From JAWLBM01 sp041687675 (GTDB lineage Bacteria > Pseudomonadota > Alphaproteobacteria > Rhizobiales > Pleomorphomonadaceae): 22,590 nucleotides of DNA. This document shows, piece after piece, positions 1 to 7,458 of this stretch. The notes beneath the pieces are model-generated. The model did no database searches and was not told the origin of the DNA. It saw nothing but the letters and a program-made list of their open reading frames with translations. Both the position numbers and the translations under genes were made by a program. Location: the NCBI GenBank assembly GCA_041687675.1, contig JAWLBM010000057.1, positions 1 through 22,590 of the forward strand. The letters are read 5' to 3'. How positions within the stretch are numbered: position 1 is the stretch's first letter; the number at the start of each line of letters is the position of its first letter.

Positions 1-17
1 GCATGCTACCGGCCGCG

Positions 18-49
18 CCGGCGCCCGCGAGGGGGGACGCGGGCGCCGG
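18..49 (-). terminator. Perfect 12-bp stem-loop past the DUF2336 gene
   Basis: A 12-base arm (18-29, CCGGCGCCCGCG) pairs perfectly with 38-49 across an 8-base loop. It lies about 30 bases beyond the stop of the DUF2336 gene on the minus strand. No T-run follows on either strand, so it may be an RNA-stabilising hairpin or a poor intrinsic terminator rather than a classical one. Confidence 0.35.
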
Positions 50-76
50 TGGTCGCAGAGGGGGAGGCGGGAGGGG

Positions 77-1156
77 TCAGCCCGCCATCCGGGTCCCCTG
101 CCAGGCCTGCATCCGGGCCTGGGCGGCGCGGGCGTCGATCTCGTGGAACCGGTTCAGCGCATCGCGGCGCTGCTCCTGGGTGAGGCGGTGGCGCCAGGGG
201 CCGGTCTTCAGCAGCGCCTGGACCGTGTTGAAGCGCAGGCCGACGGCCTTGGCGATCACCAGGAAGGGCTCGGTGTCGGTGCGGACGAGGAAGTGCTTGG
301 TCTCCTCGATGTGCAGGTCGGCGAGGAGGGCGAACTGCGCCACTGCGTCGGCGAAGCGGTCCTCGGCGGCGGCGAGGCAGAGGGTCTGCTCGGTGACCGA
401 GCGGCGACCGCGGGCCAGCGCCCGCTCCCAGGCGGTCTCGAAGTCGAACTGGCCGAGCCAGTACTGGTTGCCCATGCGCTCGCCGGCCATCCGGGCCGCC
501 TCGCCAACGCGCAGGTCGGAGACCTTGACGCCGCGGGCCTGCAGCGCCTTGCGGACATCCTCGGCCGCCTCGCGGCAGAGCTTCTGGATCACCGTGTCCG
601 GGGTGTCCGGCCGCTCGCCGAGCGCCTCGGCGGTGGCCATGTCGGACATGGCGAGGTCGAGCAGCTGGGCGAGCGCCTGGTCGCCGAGGGCGGCGCCGTG
701 GTTGGAGGCGACGACGCGGCGGACATCGGTACTGCCGCGGCGCACCACCACGTCGGAGAGCTGCTCGGACAGCACCGCCCGGCGGGCGATCGCGTCAAGG
801 TGGCCGTCGCCGCGATCCTCGGCGATGGCGATCAGGTCGCCCTCCTTCAGGACCGGCGAGCTGGACAGGACCGGGCCGGCGACCTCGATCGAGTCGTCGG
901 CGGCGAGGAGGCGGATGATCGTCTCCGGGGCGCGGCGCAGCGGGGCGAGCTTCTGGGCCGCCACGGCGCGGGCCTCCTCCTCGACCATCCGGGAGAGCCG
1001 GACGAGAACGTCGTCATAGATTTCGATCTGCTCGAGGGTGCAGCGGTCGCAAGCAACTGCGAAGAGAGAGGCCACGCCCTTGATCAGTTCATTCTTCCGA
1101 TGGGAAGTAGTATCCTGCTCGAGGCTCTTGAAATCAACGAGGTTGGACTCGATCAT
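77..1156 (-). CDS. DUF2336 domain-containing protein
   Basis: This encodes a 359-residue soluble protein that I recognise as a DUF2336 family member, a helical-repeat family found mainly in alphaproteobacteria and without an established biochemical role. It is rich in Ala, Arg and Glu, has no signal peptide or membrane segment, and shows repeated helical units with Leu/Ala spacing through most of its length (roughly residues 30-330). The ATG at 1156 is preceded on the minus strand by an AGGGG ribosome-binding site about 8 bases upstream. It is divergent from trmO across 144 bases of relatively AT-rich sequence, so it probably has its own promoter there. No catalytic motif was seen. The family call is fairly secure; the function is unknown. 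Confidence 0.8.
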   Translation of the reverse strand: MIESNLVDFKSLEQDTTSHRKNELIKGVASLFAVACDRCTLEQIEIYDDVLVRLSRMVEEEARAVAAQKLAPLRRAPETIIRLLAADDSIEVAGPVLSSSPVLKEGDLIAIAEDRGDGHLDAIARRAVLSEQLSDVVVRRGSTDVRRVVASNHGAALGDQALAQLLDLAMSDMATAEALGERPDTPDTVIQKLCREAAEDVRKALQARGVKVSDLRVGEAARMAGERMGNQYWLGQFDFETAWERALARGRRSVTEQTLCLAAAEDRFADAVAQFALLADLHIEETKHFLVRTDTEPFLVIAKAVGLRFNTVQALLKTGPWRHRLTQEQRRDALNRFHEIDARAAQARMQAWQGTRMAG

Positions 1157-1300
1157 CTTGTTACCCCTGAATACGACCGCGATGGGGCTACCCTAGAAAC
1201 CTTTTTTTCACATTTGGTTGCTGATTTTGGTTGTTTTCTAACGATCACCGGGATATTTCAAAACGCTAGAATTTGACTCAAAACAGCGTCGGGCCACCTC

Positions 1301-1771
1301 ATGGAGGACCTTGATTCAAAAGGGTTTTTCGAGCCTGACGCCGGCGTTGTCTTCATCGGCCGGATCCGCACACCGTTCACAAACCGTTCCGACTGCCCCC
1401 ACAATGTGAGGCTCGCAAGAGTTAACGGCGGAAAGGCGCAGGTGGAGGTTAAGGAGCGCTTCAGGCTGGGCCTTTCGGGCCTCCAGAATTATTCGCATGT
1501 GTGGCTGCTCTACTGGATGGACGAGGCCGAGCGCGACCTCCTGCTGCAGACACCGAGGCATCTGAACGAGACGCGCGGCGTCTTCTCGATCCGCTCGCCG
1601 GCCCGGCCGAATCCGATCGCGATGGCGGCGGCCCGGCTGTTTTCGGTGGACGAGGAGGCCGGGATACTGACGGTCGAGCAGATCGACTGCCGCGACGGCA
1701 CGCCTCTCCTCGACATCAAGCCCTACCGCGCCTCGGTCGATGCCGTGGCGGAGGCGGTGGCGGAGGGCTGA
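1301..1771 (+). CDS. trmO: tRNA (N6-threonylcarbamoyladenosine(37)-N6)-methyltransferase TrmO
   Basis: A 156-residue protein of the TrmO/TsaA (UPF0066) family. In E. coli this enzyme uses S-adenosylmethionine to N6-methylate t6A37 in threonine tRNAs. Visible family blocks are IGRIRTPF (19-26), SDCPHN (30-35), YSHVWLLYWMDEAERD (64-79), RGVFSIRSPARPNPIAM (92-108) and DGTPLLDIKPY (132-142), all in the expected order. The length matches the single-domain form, without the extra C-terminal domain seen in E. coli. The start has only a weak ribosome-binding site (GGGCCACCTC just upstream), so it could shift by a few codons. It is transcribed alone and converges on the MOSC gene across 72 bases. Confidence 0.92.
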   Translation: MEDLDSKGFFEPDAGVVFIGRIRTPFTNRSDCPHNVRLARVNGGKAQVEVKERFRLGLSGLQNYSHVWLLYWMDEAERDLLLQTPRHLNETRGVFSIRSPARPNPIAMAAARLFSVDEEAGILTVEQIDCRDGTPLLDIKPYRASVDAVAEAVAEG

Positions 1772-1843
1772 ACGACCGTGTCGTCCGCCAGGCCGCGCGC
1801 CCGGGCGCCCGACGCCTGCGGATCGAGGCGGCGGGGTCGCGTT

Positions 1844-2452
1844 TCAGCCGGCCCAGATCCATTGCTCCGGAACCCGGACCTGGACCTTGTCGCCGGCCGC
1901 GACCCGGCCGGGTCGCTCCACGCTCGCCACCACGCCGCGGCGGTGCCGGGCGGCGGTGACGAAGCCGAGTTCGAGGTCGTCGCGGCCCGGATGTTCCCCG
2001 GCGAGCGACCGGCCGGCATGGCGGCAGGGCCCGTTCATCTGCTCGACGACCAGCGTCGCGCCGGCGCCGATCACGAGGCGGGTGCCGGCCGGGAGGAAAG
2101 AGAAGCGCGGCACGCCGGCGACGACCATGTTGGCGCCGATCAGCGCCGGGTCGACGGCGGCGAGGTCGAGCCGCCGGGCGACCTCCGCGAGTTCCTCCTC
2201 GGAGACGATGGAGACCTGGCGCCCCGACCGGATCACCGTGCCGCGCGGATACCAGGGCTCGCGGGCGCCGGCCGCGCGGGTGAAGCCGCGGTGGGCGTCG
2301 CCCGCGATGCCCTCGTGGTCGAGGTCGAGGGCGGCGACGGGGCGGGTGCGGAAGCCCTCGAGGTCGCCCAGCAGGCAGCCGGCGAGCCGGGCCTCGAGCC
2401 TCAGCCCCGGCACGACCTCGGGTTCGGGCAGGACGGAATCGAGCAGCGACAT
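1844..2452 (-). CDS. MOSC domain-containing protein
   Basis: A 202-residue MOSC-type protein. MOSC (molybdenum cofactor sulfurase C-terminal) domains bind or relay sulfur or act on molybdenum cofactor substrates; YiiM-type members take part in detoxification. Typical elements are GDAHRGFTR (51-59), an RSGRQVSI strand (75-82), GANMVVAG (107-114), and a single Cys in GPCRHAG (Cys143), the position of the conserved MOSC cysteine. The start is placed at 2452, not the upstream in-frame ATG at 2494, because GGAGGT sits about 5 bases before it and the extension is low-complexity and Arg-rich. Substrate unknown. Monocistronic, with the cytochrome b561 gene on the same strand about 80 bases upstream. 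Confidence 0.85.
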   Translation of the reverse strand: MSLLDSVLPEPEVVPGLRLEARLAGCLLGDLEGFRTRPVAALDLDHEGIAGDAHRGFTRAAGAREPWYPRGTVIRSGRQVSIVSEEELAEVARRLDLAAVDPALIGANMVVAGVPRFSFLPAGTRLVIGAGATLVVEQMNGPCRHAGRSLAGEHPGRDDLELGFVTAARHRRGVVASVERPGRVAAGDKVQVRVPEQWIWAG

Positions 2453-2534
2453 CGGCCACCTCCGGGCGCGGGAACGACGGGCCGGACATAGCATCCCGCC
2501 GGCCCCCCGTCTGCCCCCGCCGGGACGGCCCGCC

Positions 2535-3044
2535 TCACTTCGCCGGGAGCACCATGCGCTGCATCACCGTGTCCTTGCCGACGAACTGGTGCCAGGCGAC
2601 GCCGGCGAGGTGCAGCAGGATGAGGATGATGAAGGCGGGCTTGGCCAGCGTGTGGATGTCGCCGGCGGCCGGGGTCACGTACCAGGCGGCCAGCCCGGTG
2701 ATCGGCACGCCGATCAGCAGCGCGTAGAAGGCCCAGTGGACCACGTTGGCGGCGAGCACCTGGATCGGCGGCGATCCGGCCGGAGGCGGCGGCGAGCCGT
2801 GGCCGAGGCGCACGATCAGCCGGGCGACCGCCAGGACGAGGATGGACACGCCGACCCAGATGTGGAGATCGATGCCGACCCCGCCGCCGGCCGGCAGCGG
2901 CTCGCCCTCCTCCACCGCCTCCATCGCCTCCACCATGACCTCCCCGAAGATCAGCTGGAAGGCGACCAGGGCGGCGATCAGCCAGTGCAGGGCGATCTGG
3001 ATGATGGTGTAGCCGCTCGGACGCGGCGCCTCGTATTCGACCAT
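2535..3044 (-). CDS. Cytochrome b561 (CybB-type) diheme membrane protein
   Basis: A 169-residue inner-membrane protein with four predicted membrane helices (about 15-37, 58-79, 98-122 and 136-154), as in bacterial cytochrome b561 (CybB/YodB-type). These proteins carry two b hemes and oxidise ubiquinol, for example to reduce superoxide. Candidate heme-ligand histidines are His20 (TM1), His61 (TM2), His103 (TM3), and His145 or His152 (TM4). The loop after TM1 is acidic and Gly/Pro-rich. The start at 3044 is supported by AAGGAG about 9 bases upstream; the longer in-frame reading frame reaching 3416 is Arg/Gly-rich and runs through the small gene upstream, so it was rejected. Electron partner unknown. 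The gene sits about 160 bases downstream of the ettA-linked small gene and may be transcribed separately. Confidence 0.88.
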   Translation of the reverse strand: MVEYEAPRPSGYTIIQIALHWLIAALVAFQLIFGEVMVEAMEAVEEGEPLPAGGGVGIDLHIWVGVSILVLAVARLIVRLGHGSPPPPAGSPPIQVLAANVVHWAFYALLIGVPITGLAAWYVTPAAGDIHTLAKPAFIILILLHLAGVAWHQFVGKDTVMQRMVLPAK

Positions 3045-3202
3045 GACGCGAAGCTCCTTCCCTTTCACCGCCCCCGGGATGAGCGCCCCCGCGGCGGAAG
3101 ACTCGCGTGTCGGGCCGAGCAGACCAGACCTGTCGGCGGGCGTGCAAGGTCGGGAAAGTACCGGGTCGGAAATGGCTCCGGCCGGCGGGCTCGGGGCGAG
3201 CC

Positions 3203-3475
3203 TCACGCCTCCCGGTCGAAGGGCCAGGGGCCGGTGCGCTCGACGACGCGGCGCCGGGCCGCGGCGAGCGCCTTCTCGAAGCCGGGGGCGAAGGGCTCCT
3301 CCAGCCCCTGCTCGAGAAGCTGGAGCAGGGCGGCGAGCGCCCAGGCCTCCGCCTCGTCCTCCAGGGTATCGGCGATGGCCGCCGCATTCTCCTCGTCGAC
3401 CACCCGCGCGAGCCACTCGTGCAGGACGAGCGCCTCGTCGCGGGTGAGCGCCAGGCGGACGAGGTCGTCGGCCAT
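3203..3475 (-). CDS. Small acidic protein of unknown function, coupled to ettA
   Basis: A 90-residue soluble protein that I do not recognise. It is acidic and helical, with Leu/Ala/Glu-rich stretches (DEALVLHEWLARVVDEEN near 18-35; ALAALLQLLEQGLEE in the middle), and ends in GPWPFDREA. There is no signal peptide, membrane segment or cysteine. Its ATG overlaps the ettA stop in TGATG (3473-3477), so it is very likely translated by re-initiation from ettA. A longer frame starting at 3580 lies inside ettA and was rejected. The coupling suggests co-expression with the translation factor, but a functional link is inference only. Confidence 0.65.
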   Translation of the reverse strand: MADDLVRLALTRDEALVLHEWLARVVDEENAAAIADTLEDEAEAWALAALLQLLEQGLEEPFAPGFEKALAAARRRVVERTGPWPFDREA

Positions 3476-5130
3476 CAGCGCGTCAGCGGCTTGTACTTGA
3501 TCCGCCGCGGGTTGACCGCGTCGGCGCCGAGGCGGCGCCGCTTGTCCTCCTCGTAGGCCTCGAAGTTGCCCTCGAACCACTCCACGTGGCTGTCGCCCTC
3601 GAAGGAGAGGATGTGGGTGGCGAGGCGGTCGAGGAACATGCGGTCATGGCTGATCACCACGGCGCAGCCGGCGTAGTCCTCCAGCGCGTCCTCCAGCGCC
3701 GCCAGCGTCTCGGTGTCGAGGTCGTTGGTCGGCTCGTCGAGGAGCAGCACGTTGGAGCCCGACTTCAGCATCTTGGCGAGGTGGAGGCGATTGCGCTGGC
3801 CGCCCGAGAGCGAGCCCACCTTCTGCTGCTGGTCGCCGCCCTTGAAGTTGAAGGACGAGCAGTAGGCGCGCGAGTTGACGTCCTTCTTGCCGAGGGTGAT
3901 CACGTCGAGGCCGCCGGAGATCTCCTCCCAGACGGTCTTGTTCGGGTCGAGCGAATCGCGCGACTGGTCGACGTAGCCGAGTTGCACCGTCTCGCCGAGG
4001 CGGACCGAGCCCTGGTCCGGCGTCTCCTGGCCGGTGATCATGCGGAACAGGGTGGTCTTGCCGGCGCCGTTCGGGCCGATCACGCCGACGATGCCGCCCG
4101 GCGGCAGCTGGAAGGAGAGATCGTCGATCAGCAGCCGGTCGCCGTAGCCCTTGGAGAGATGCTCGACCTCGATCACCACGTCGCCCAGGCGCGGGCCGGG
4201 CGGGATGAAGATCTGCGCGTTGCCGGAATTCTGCCGCTCGTCGCTGCGCCGGAGCAACTCGTCATAGGCCTTGACGCGGGCCTTGGACTTGGCCTGCCGC
4301 GCCTTCGGGCTCTGGGCGATCCACTCGCGCTCGCGCTCCAGCGCCCGCTGGCGGGCGGCCTCCTCGCGGCCCTCCTGGGCGAGGCGCTTGGACTTCTTCT
4401 CGAGGTAGACCGAGTAGTTGCCCTCGTAGGGGATGCCGCGGCCGCGGTCGAGCTCGAGGATCCAGCCGGTGACGTTGTCGAGAAAGTAGCGGTCATGGGT
4501 GATGATCAGCACCGAGCCGGGGAACTCGCGCAGGTGCTTCTCGAGCCAGGCGACGGACTCCGCGTCGAGGTGGTTGGTCGGCTCGTCGAGGAGCAGCAGG
4601 TCCGGCGCCTCGAGCAGCAGCCGGCAGAGCGCCACGCGCCGCTTCTCGCCGCCGGACAGGCGCGTGACGTCCGCATCGCCCGGCGGGCAGCGCAGCGCGT
4701 CCATCGCCATCTCCACCTTGGAATCGAGGTCCCAGAGGTTCTTGGCGTCGATCACGTCCTGCAGTTTCGCCGCCTTCTCCGCGTTCTCGTCGGAGTAGTC
4801 CATCATCAGCGCGTTGTACTCGTCGATCAGCGCCCGCTCCTTGGCGACGCCGTCCATGACGTTGCCCATCACGTCCTTCGACGGGTCGAGCTGCGGCTCC
4901 TGCGCCAGGTAGCCGACCGTGGCCCCCTTGGCGAGCCAGGCCTCGCCGCTGAACTCCTTGTCGATGCCGGCCATGATCCGCAGCAGCGTCGACTTGCCCG
5001 CGCCGTTCGGTCCGAGCACGCCGATCTTGGCGTCCGGGTAGAACTGAAGGTGGACGTTGTCGAGCACCTTCTTGCCGCCACCGTAGGTCTTGGTGAGGCC
5101 TTGCATGTAGTAGATGAACTCGCGCGCCAT
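3475..5130 (-). CDS. ettA: Energy-dependent translational throttle protein EttA (ABC-F)
   Basis: A 551-residue ABC-F ATPase with two ABC domains and no membrane segments. In E. coli EttA binds the ribosomal E site and gates entry of the 70S initiation complex into elongation according to the ATP/ADP ratio. ABC1 has Walker A GPNGAGKST (40-48), signature LSGGEKRR (158-165) and Walker B LLLLDEPTNHLD (catalytic Glu183). The arm region lies around 94-139 and the charged linker helices around 243-300. ABC2 has Walker A GPNGAGKTT (352-360), an LSGGQRNRL signature and LLLDEPTNDLD. Length and order match EttA rather than Uup or YheS. The start at 5130 begins MAREFIYYMQGL, the usual EttA N-terminus; the in-frame upstream extension to 5325 is low-complexity and was rejected. 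Confidence 0.95.
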   Translation of the reverse strand: MAREFIYYMQGLTKTYGGGKKVLDNVHLQFYPDAKIGVLGPNGAGKSTLLRIMAGIDKEFSGEAWLAKGATVGYLAQEPQLDPSKDVMGNVMDGVAKERALIDEYNALMMDYSDENAEKAAKLQDVIDAKNLWDLDSKVEMAMDALRCPPGDADVTRLSGGEKRRVALCRLLLEAPDLLLLDEPTNHLDAESVAWLEKHLREFPGSVLIITHDRYFLDNVTGWILELDRGRGIPYEGNYSVYLEKKSKRLAQEGREEAARQRALEREREWIAQSPKARQAKSKARVKAYDELLRRSDERQNSGNAQIFIPPGPRLGDVVIEVEHLSKGYGDRLLIDDLSFQLPPGGIVGVIGPNGAGKTTLFRMITGQETPDQGSVRLGETVQLGYVDQSRDSLDPNKTVWEEISGGLDVITLGKKDVNSRAYCSSFNFKGGDQQQKVGSLSGGQRNRLHLAKMLKSGSNVLLLDEPTNDLDTETLAALEDALEDYAGCAVVISHDRMFLDRLATHILSFEGDSHVEWFEGNFEAYEEDKRRRLGADAVNPRRIKYKPLTR

Positions 5131-5492
5131 GGGGAATCCGGTCGGTTCGCGTGAAAGGAGGGTCGGGCGGTTATCTAGCGGCTGAGCGGGCGAAGGGGAA
5201 GGGAAAAGGCATTGCGCGAGGCCGGGCCGGGCCATTTTCCGGAGTGCCCGAGGCCCCCTGCGATGCTCCCCGTCCGCGGCGAGGCGACCCCGGGGAGGGG
5301 TCGCGCGGTCCTCGCGGGCGATCACGAACGCATGATCCAGATTAACATAAGTTGACGGACGAAAACGTTTGGCGTATGCGAATGAACGTTCGCTCTTGAC
5401 GAGAACGAACGTTCGCTCACGTATGGTCCAAGGCAGCCGCCCGTAAGGTCGGCGTCGTCCAGCCGCGAGCGTTGAGAGGACACATCAGGATC
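5131..5492. other. Divergent intergenic region between ettA and the tetR regulator
   Basis: About 360 bases without a supported gene. The ettA-proximal half (5131-5330) is GC-rich. On the minus strand TAGATA at 5173-5178 could be an ettA -10 element, but its -35 partner is poor. The half next to the regulator (5331-5430) is more AT-rich and contains the two operator palindromes listed separately, with two TTGACG boxes at 5352-5357 and 5396-5401. Confidence 0.6.
5380..5418 (+). promoter_or_regulatory. Tandem TetR-type operators with a candidate promoter
   Basis: Two 16-base copies of GAAYGAACGTTCGCTC lie at 5380-5395 and 5403-5418, differing at one base. Each is centred on AACGTT with mostly symmetric flanks, and their centres are 23 bp apart, about two helical turns. 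A TTGACG box (5396-5401) lies between them, so the second copy would occupy the -35/-10 spacer; the -10 is weak (ACGTAT or TATGGT near 5419-5427). This layout is typical of an autorepressed TetR-family gene, and the regulator encoded at 5493 is the obvious ligand. Binding itself is inferred. Confidence 0.6.
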
Positions 5493-6125
5493 ATGTCGCA
5501 ACTCGCCACCGTGTCGCCCGACGACGAAGGCTCGCCCCAGGACCAGCGCCGCGCGCATGTCCTGTCGGCAGCCCGGACCTGCTTCGCCCGCTCCGGGTTC
5601 CACGGCGCGTCGATGCAGCAGATCTGCGCCGAGGCGAAGATGAGCCCCGGCGCGCTCTACCGCTACTTCCCGTCCAAGGAGGCGATCATCGAGGCGATCG
5701 CCGAGGAGGAGCGGATGAAGGCCTCCGGGGTGATGGCGGTGTTCAACGACCCCGGCCCGATCGTCGACCGGCTGATGCGGGCGGCCTCCGCCTACTTCGG
5801 GCTGATGCAGAAGCCCGGGCATGGCGAACTGATGTTCGAGATCTGCTCGGAGAGCATGCGCTCGACCGCGGTCGGCCACCGCTTCCACTGCATCGAGACG
5901 GACATCCGGGCCGAGTTCGTGACCGCGATCGCGACCGCCCAGGCGGACGGCGAGGTGGACGCCTCGGTCGACGTGGAGGCGGCGGTGACGATGCTGATCG
6001 CCATCGGCGACGGGCTCGCGATGCGGGTCACGCTGGACAAGGCGGCGAACTTCGAGCGCATCGCCCCGGCGCTGCGCCGGGCGCTGGAGGGGCTGCTGCC
6101 AGCTCCCGGCAGGGTCATCCGATAG
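5493..6125 (+). CDS. TetR/AcrR-family transcriptional regulator of the RND efflux operon
   Basis: A 210-residue TetR-family regulator. The N-terminal helix-turn-helix is clear at about 38-61 (ASMQQICAEAKMSPGALYRYFPSK pattern: MQQIC...GALYRYFPSKEAI), preceded by ARTCFARSGFHG. The remaining ~140 residues are an Ala-rich helical ligand-binding domain whose ligand cannot be read from the sequence. The ATG at 5493 was chosen; a TTG at 5472 in the same frame would add 7 residues, and the candidate Shine-Dalgarno sequences (GAGAGGA at 5474-5480, AGGA at 5487-5490) do not settle the choice. Its upstream region carries two matching palindromes, implying autorepression, and the efflux genes follow 148 bases downstream in the same direction, the usual arrangement for local control of an RND pump. 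Confidence 0.88.
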   Translation: MSQLATVSPDDEGSPQDQRRAHVLSAARTCFARSGFHGASMQQICAEAKMSPGALYRYFPSKEAIIEAIAEEERMKASGVMAVFNDPGPIVDRLMRAASAYFGLMQKPGHGELMFEICSESMRSTAVGHRFHCIETDIRAEFVTAIATAQADGEVDASVDVEAAVTMLIAIGDGLAMRVTLDKAANFERIAPALRRALEGLLPAPGRVIR

Positions 6126-6273
6126 GCATGCGCCGCCGTAGATCGCGAAGGCGTGGCTCGGCGGACGAATCTGGGCGGCTTCGGCCGCGACCGACCAACG
6201 GACGGCCGCATCGGCGGACCTCCGGACACGAATTCGGCGGCGAGGCCGCCACACGAAACTGGGGTGCACGGAC

Positions 6274-7458
6274 ATGTCGTTTCGAGCGCTGAAGGCGGCG
6301 ATCGCCGCGCTCATGCTGGCGGGGGCGCCGATGGCGGCCGTCGCCGAGGAGGCGGCTGCCGACCAGCCGCAGGGGACCCGGCCGCCCGCGGTGTCGGTGG
6401 TGAGGGCCGAGGTGCGCCCGGTGGCCGAGCAGGTCGCCGTGACCGGCACGCTGACCCCCCGCGAGGAGGTTGAGGTCACTGCCGACGTCGAGGGCTTCAA
6501 GATCGAGGAGATCCTGGTCGACGAGGGCGACAGCGTCGAGGCCGGCCAGGTGCTGGCGCGGCTGTCCACCGACACCCTCGACGTGCAGCTCGCCCAGAAC
6601 GCCAGCCAGCTCGCCCGCACCGACGCGGCGACCGCCCAGGCCGAGAGCCAGATCGTCGAGGCGAGGGCGAACTTCGAGGAGGCCGAGAGGGCGCTTGCCC
6701 GGTCCGAGACCCTTCTCCAGAGGGGCGTCATCAGCCAGGACGTGCTCGACCAGCGGCGCGCCGCGGCGAGCAGCGCCCGCGCGCGCCTCGCGATCGCGGA
6801 GCAGGGCCTGGACGTGGCGCGGGCCGACAGGGCGCTCGTCGAGGCCCAGCGCCGCGAGATCGAGCTGCGCCGCGAGAAGACCGAGATCAAGGCGCCGGCC
6901 GCCGGCCTGGTGCTGGAGAAGACCGCGAGGGTCGGGGCCGTCGCCTCCGCCCAGTCCGGCTACCTGTTCCGCATCGCCCGCGACGGCCTCGTGGAACTCG
7001 ACGCCGAGGTGATCGAAACCGATCTCGCCCGCGTCGAGCCTGGCCAGACCGTGATGGTCGAGCCGCCCGGCGGCGGCCGGGTCTGGGGCACGGTCCGCCT
7101 GGTCTCGCCGGAGGTGAACCCGGCGACCCGCCTCGGCCACGTGCGGATCGCCTTCGCCAGGGAGACGCCCCTCCGCGTCGGCTCCTTCGCCCGCGGCGCC
7201 ATCGAGGTGGCCCGCCGCGAGGGCGTGACCGTGCCGGTCTCGGCCGTCGAGACCGACGGCGACATCTCCACGGTGCAGGTGGTGGACGGGGACGCCGTCC
7301 GCACCCGCCGGGTGAAGACGGGCCTGTCCGCCAAGGGTTTCGTCGAGATCGTCGAAGGCCTCGAGGTTGGCGAGCCGGTGGTGGCCCGCGCCGGCACCTT
7401 CCTGCGCGACGGCGACCGGATCACGCCGGTGATCGAGGGAGAGGAGTCCGAGGGATGA
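6274..7458 (+). CDS. RND efflux pump periplasmic adaptor (membrane fusion protein)
   Basis: A 394-residue HlyD/AcrA-type adaptor that would connect the inner-membrane RND pump to an outer-membrane channel. A signal peptide covers residues 1-24 (hydrophobic core AAIAALMLAGAPMAA, AVA-E cleavage), and there is no lipobox cysteine, so the mature protein should be soluble periplasmic rather than a lipoprotein. The order is barrel-sandwich/lipoyl half (VTADVEGFKIEEILVDEGD, about 69-87), a long alpha-helical hairpin rich in Ala/Arg/Glu (about 105-205), the second lipoyl half (EIKAPAAGLVLEK, about 208-220), a beta-barrel, and a membrane-proximal domain. Its stop overlaps the permease start in ATGA (7455-7458). 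No outer-membrane factor gene is nearby, so a TolC-like channel must be encoded elsewhere. Confidence 0.93.
   Translation: MSFRALKAAIAALMLAGAPMAAVAEEAAADQPQGTRPPAVSVVRAEVRPVAEQVAVTGTLTPREEVEVTADVEGFKIEEILVDEGDSVEAGQVLARLSTDTLDVQLAQNASQLARTDAATAQAESQIVEARANFEEAERALARSETLLQRGVISQDVLDQRRAAASSARARLAIAEQGLDVARADRALVEAQRREIELRREKTEIKAPAAGLVLEKTARVGAVASAQSGYLFRIARDGLVELDAEVIETDLARVEPGQTVMVEPPGGGRVWGTVRLVSPEVNPATRLGHVRIAFARETPLRVGSFARGAIEVARREGVTVPVSAVETDGDISTVQVVDGDAVRTRRVKTGLSAKGFVEIVEGLEVGEPVVARAGTFLRDGDRITPVIEGEESEG

Noticed and set aside
1785..1815. GCGCCCGGGCGC palindrome between trmO and the MOSC gene as a terminator
   Set aside because: It has no loop and no T-run, and such GC palindromes are frequent at this base composition.
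1740..3500. 586-codon plus-strand frame across the MOSC and cytochrome b561 genes
   Set aside because: It is Ser/Arg/Pro-rich without motifs and opposite two recognisable genes with good ribosome-binding sites.
3586..5154. 522-codon open frame on the plus strand opposite ettA
   Set aside because: It has Val/Leu/Ala/His-rich shadow composition; the ettA motifs on the other strand are unambiguous.
5322..6890. 522-codon minus-strand frame over the tetR gene and adaptor start
   Set aside because: It crosses the operator region and has no motifs; it is antisense to a clear TetR helix-turn-helix protein.
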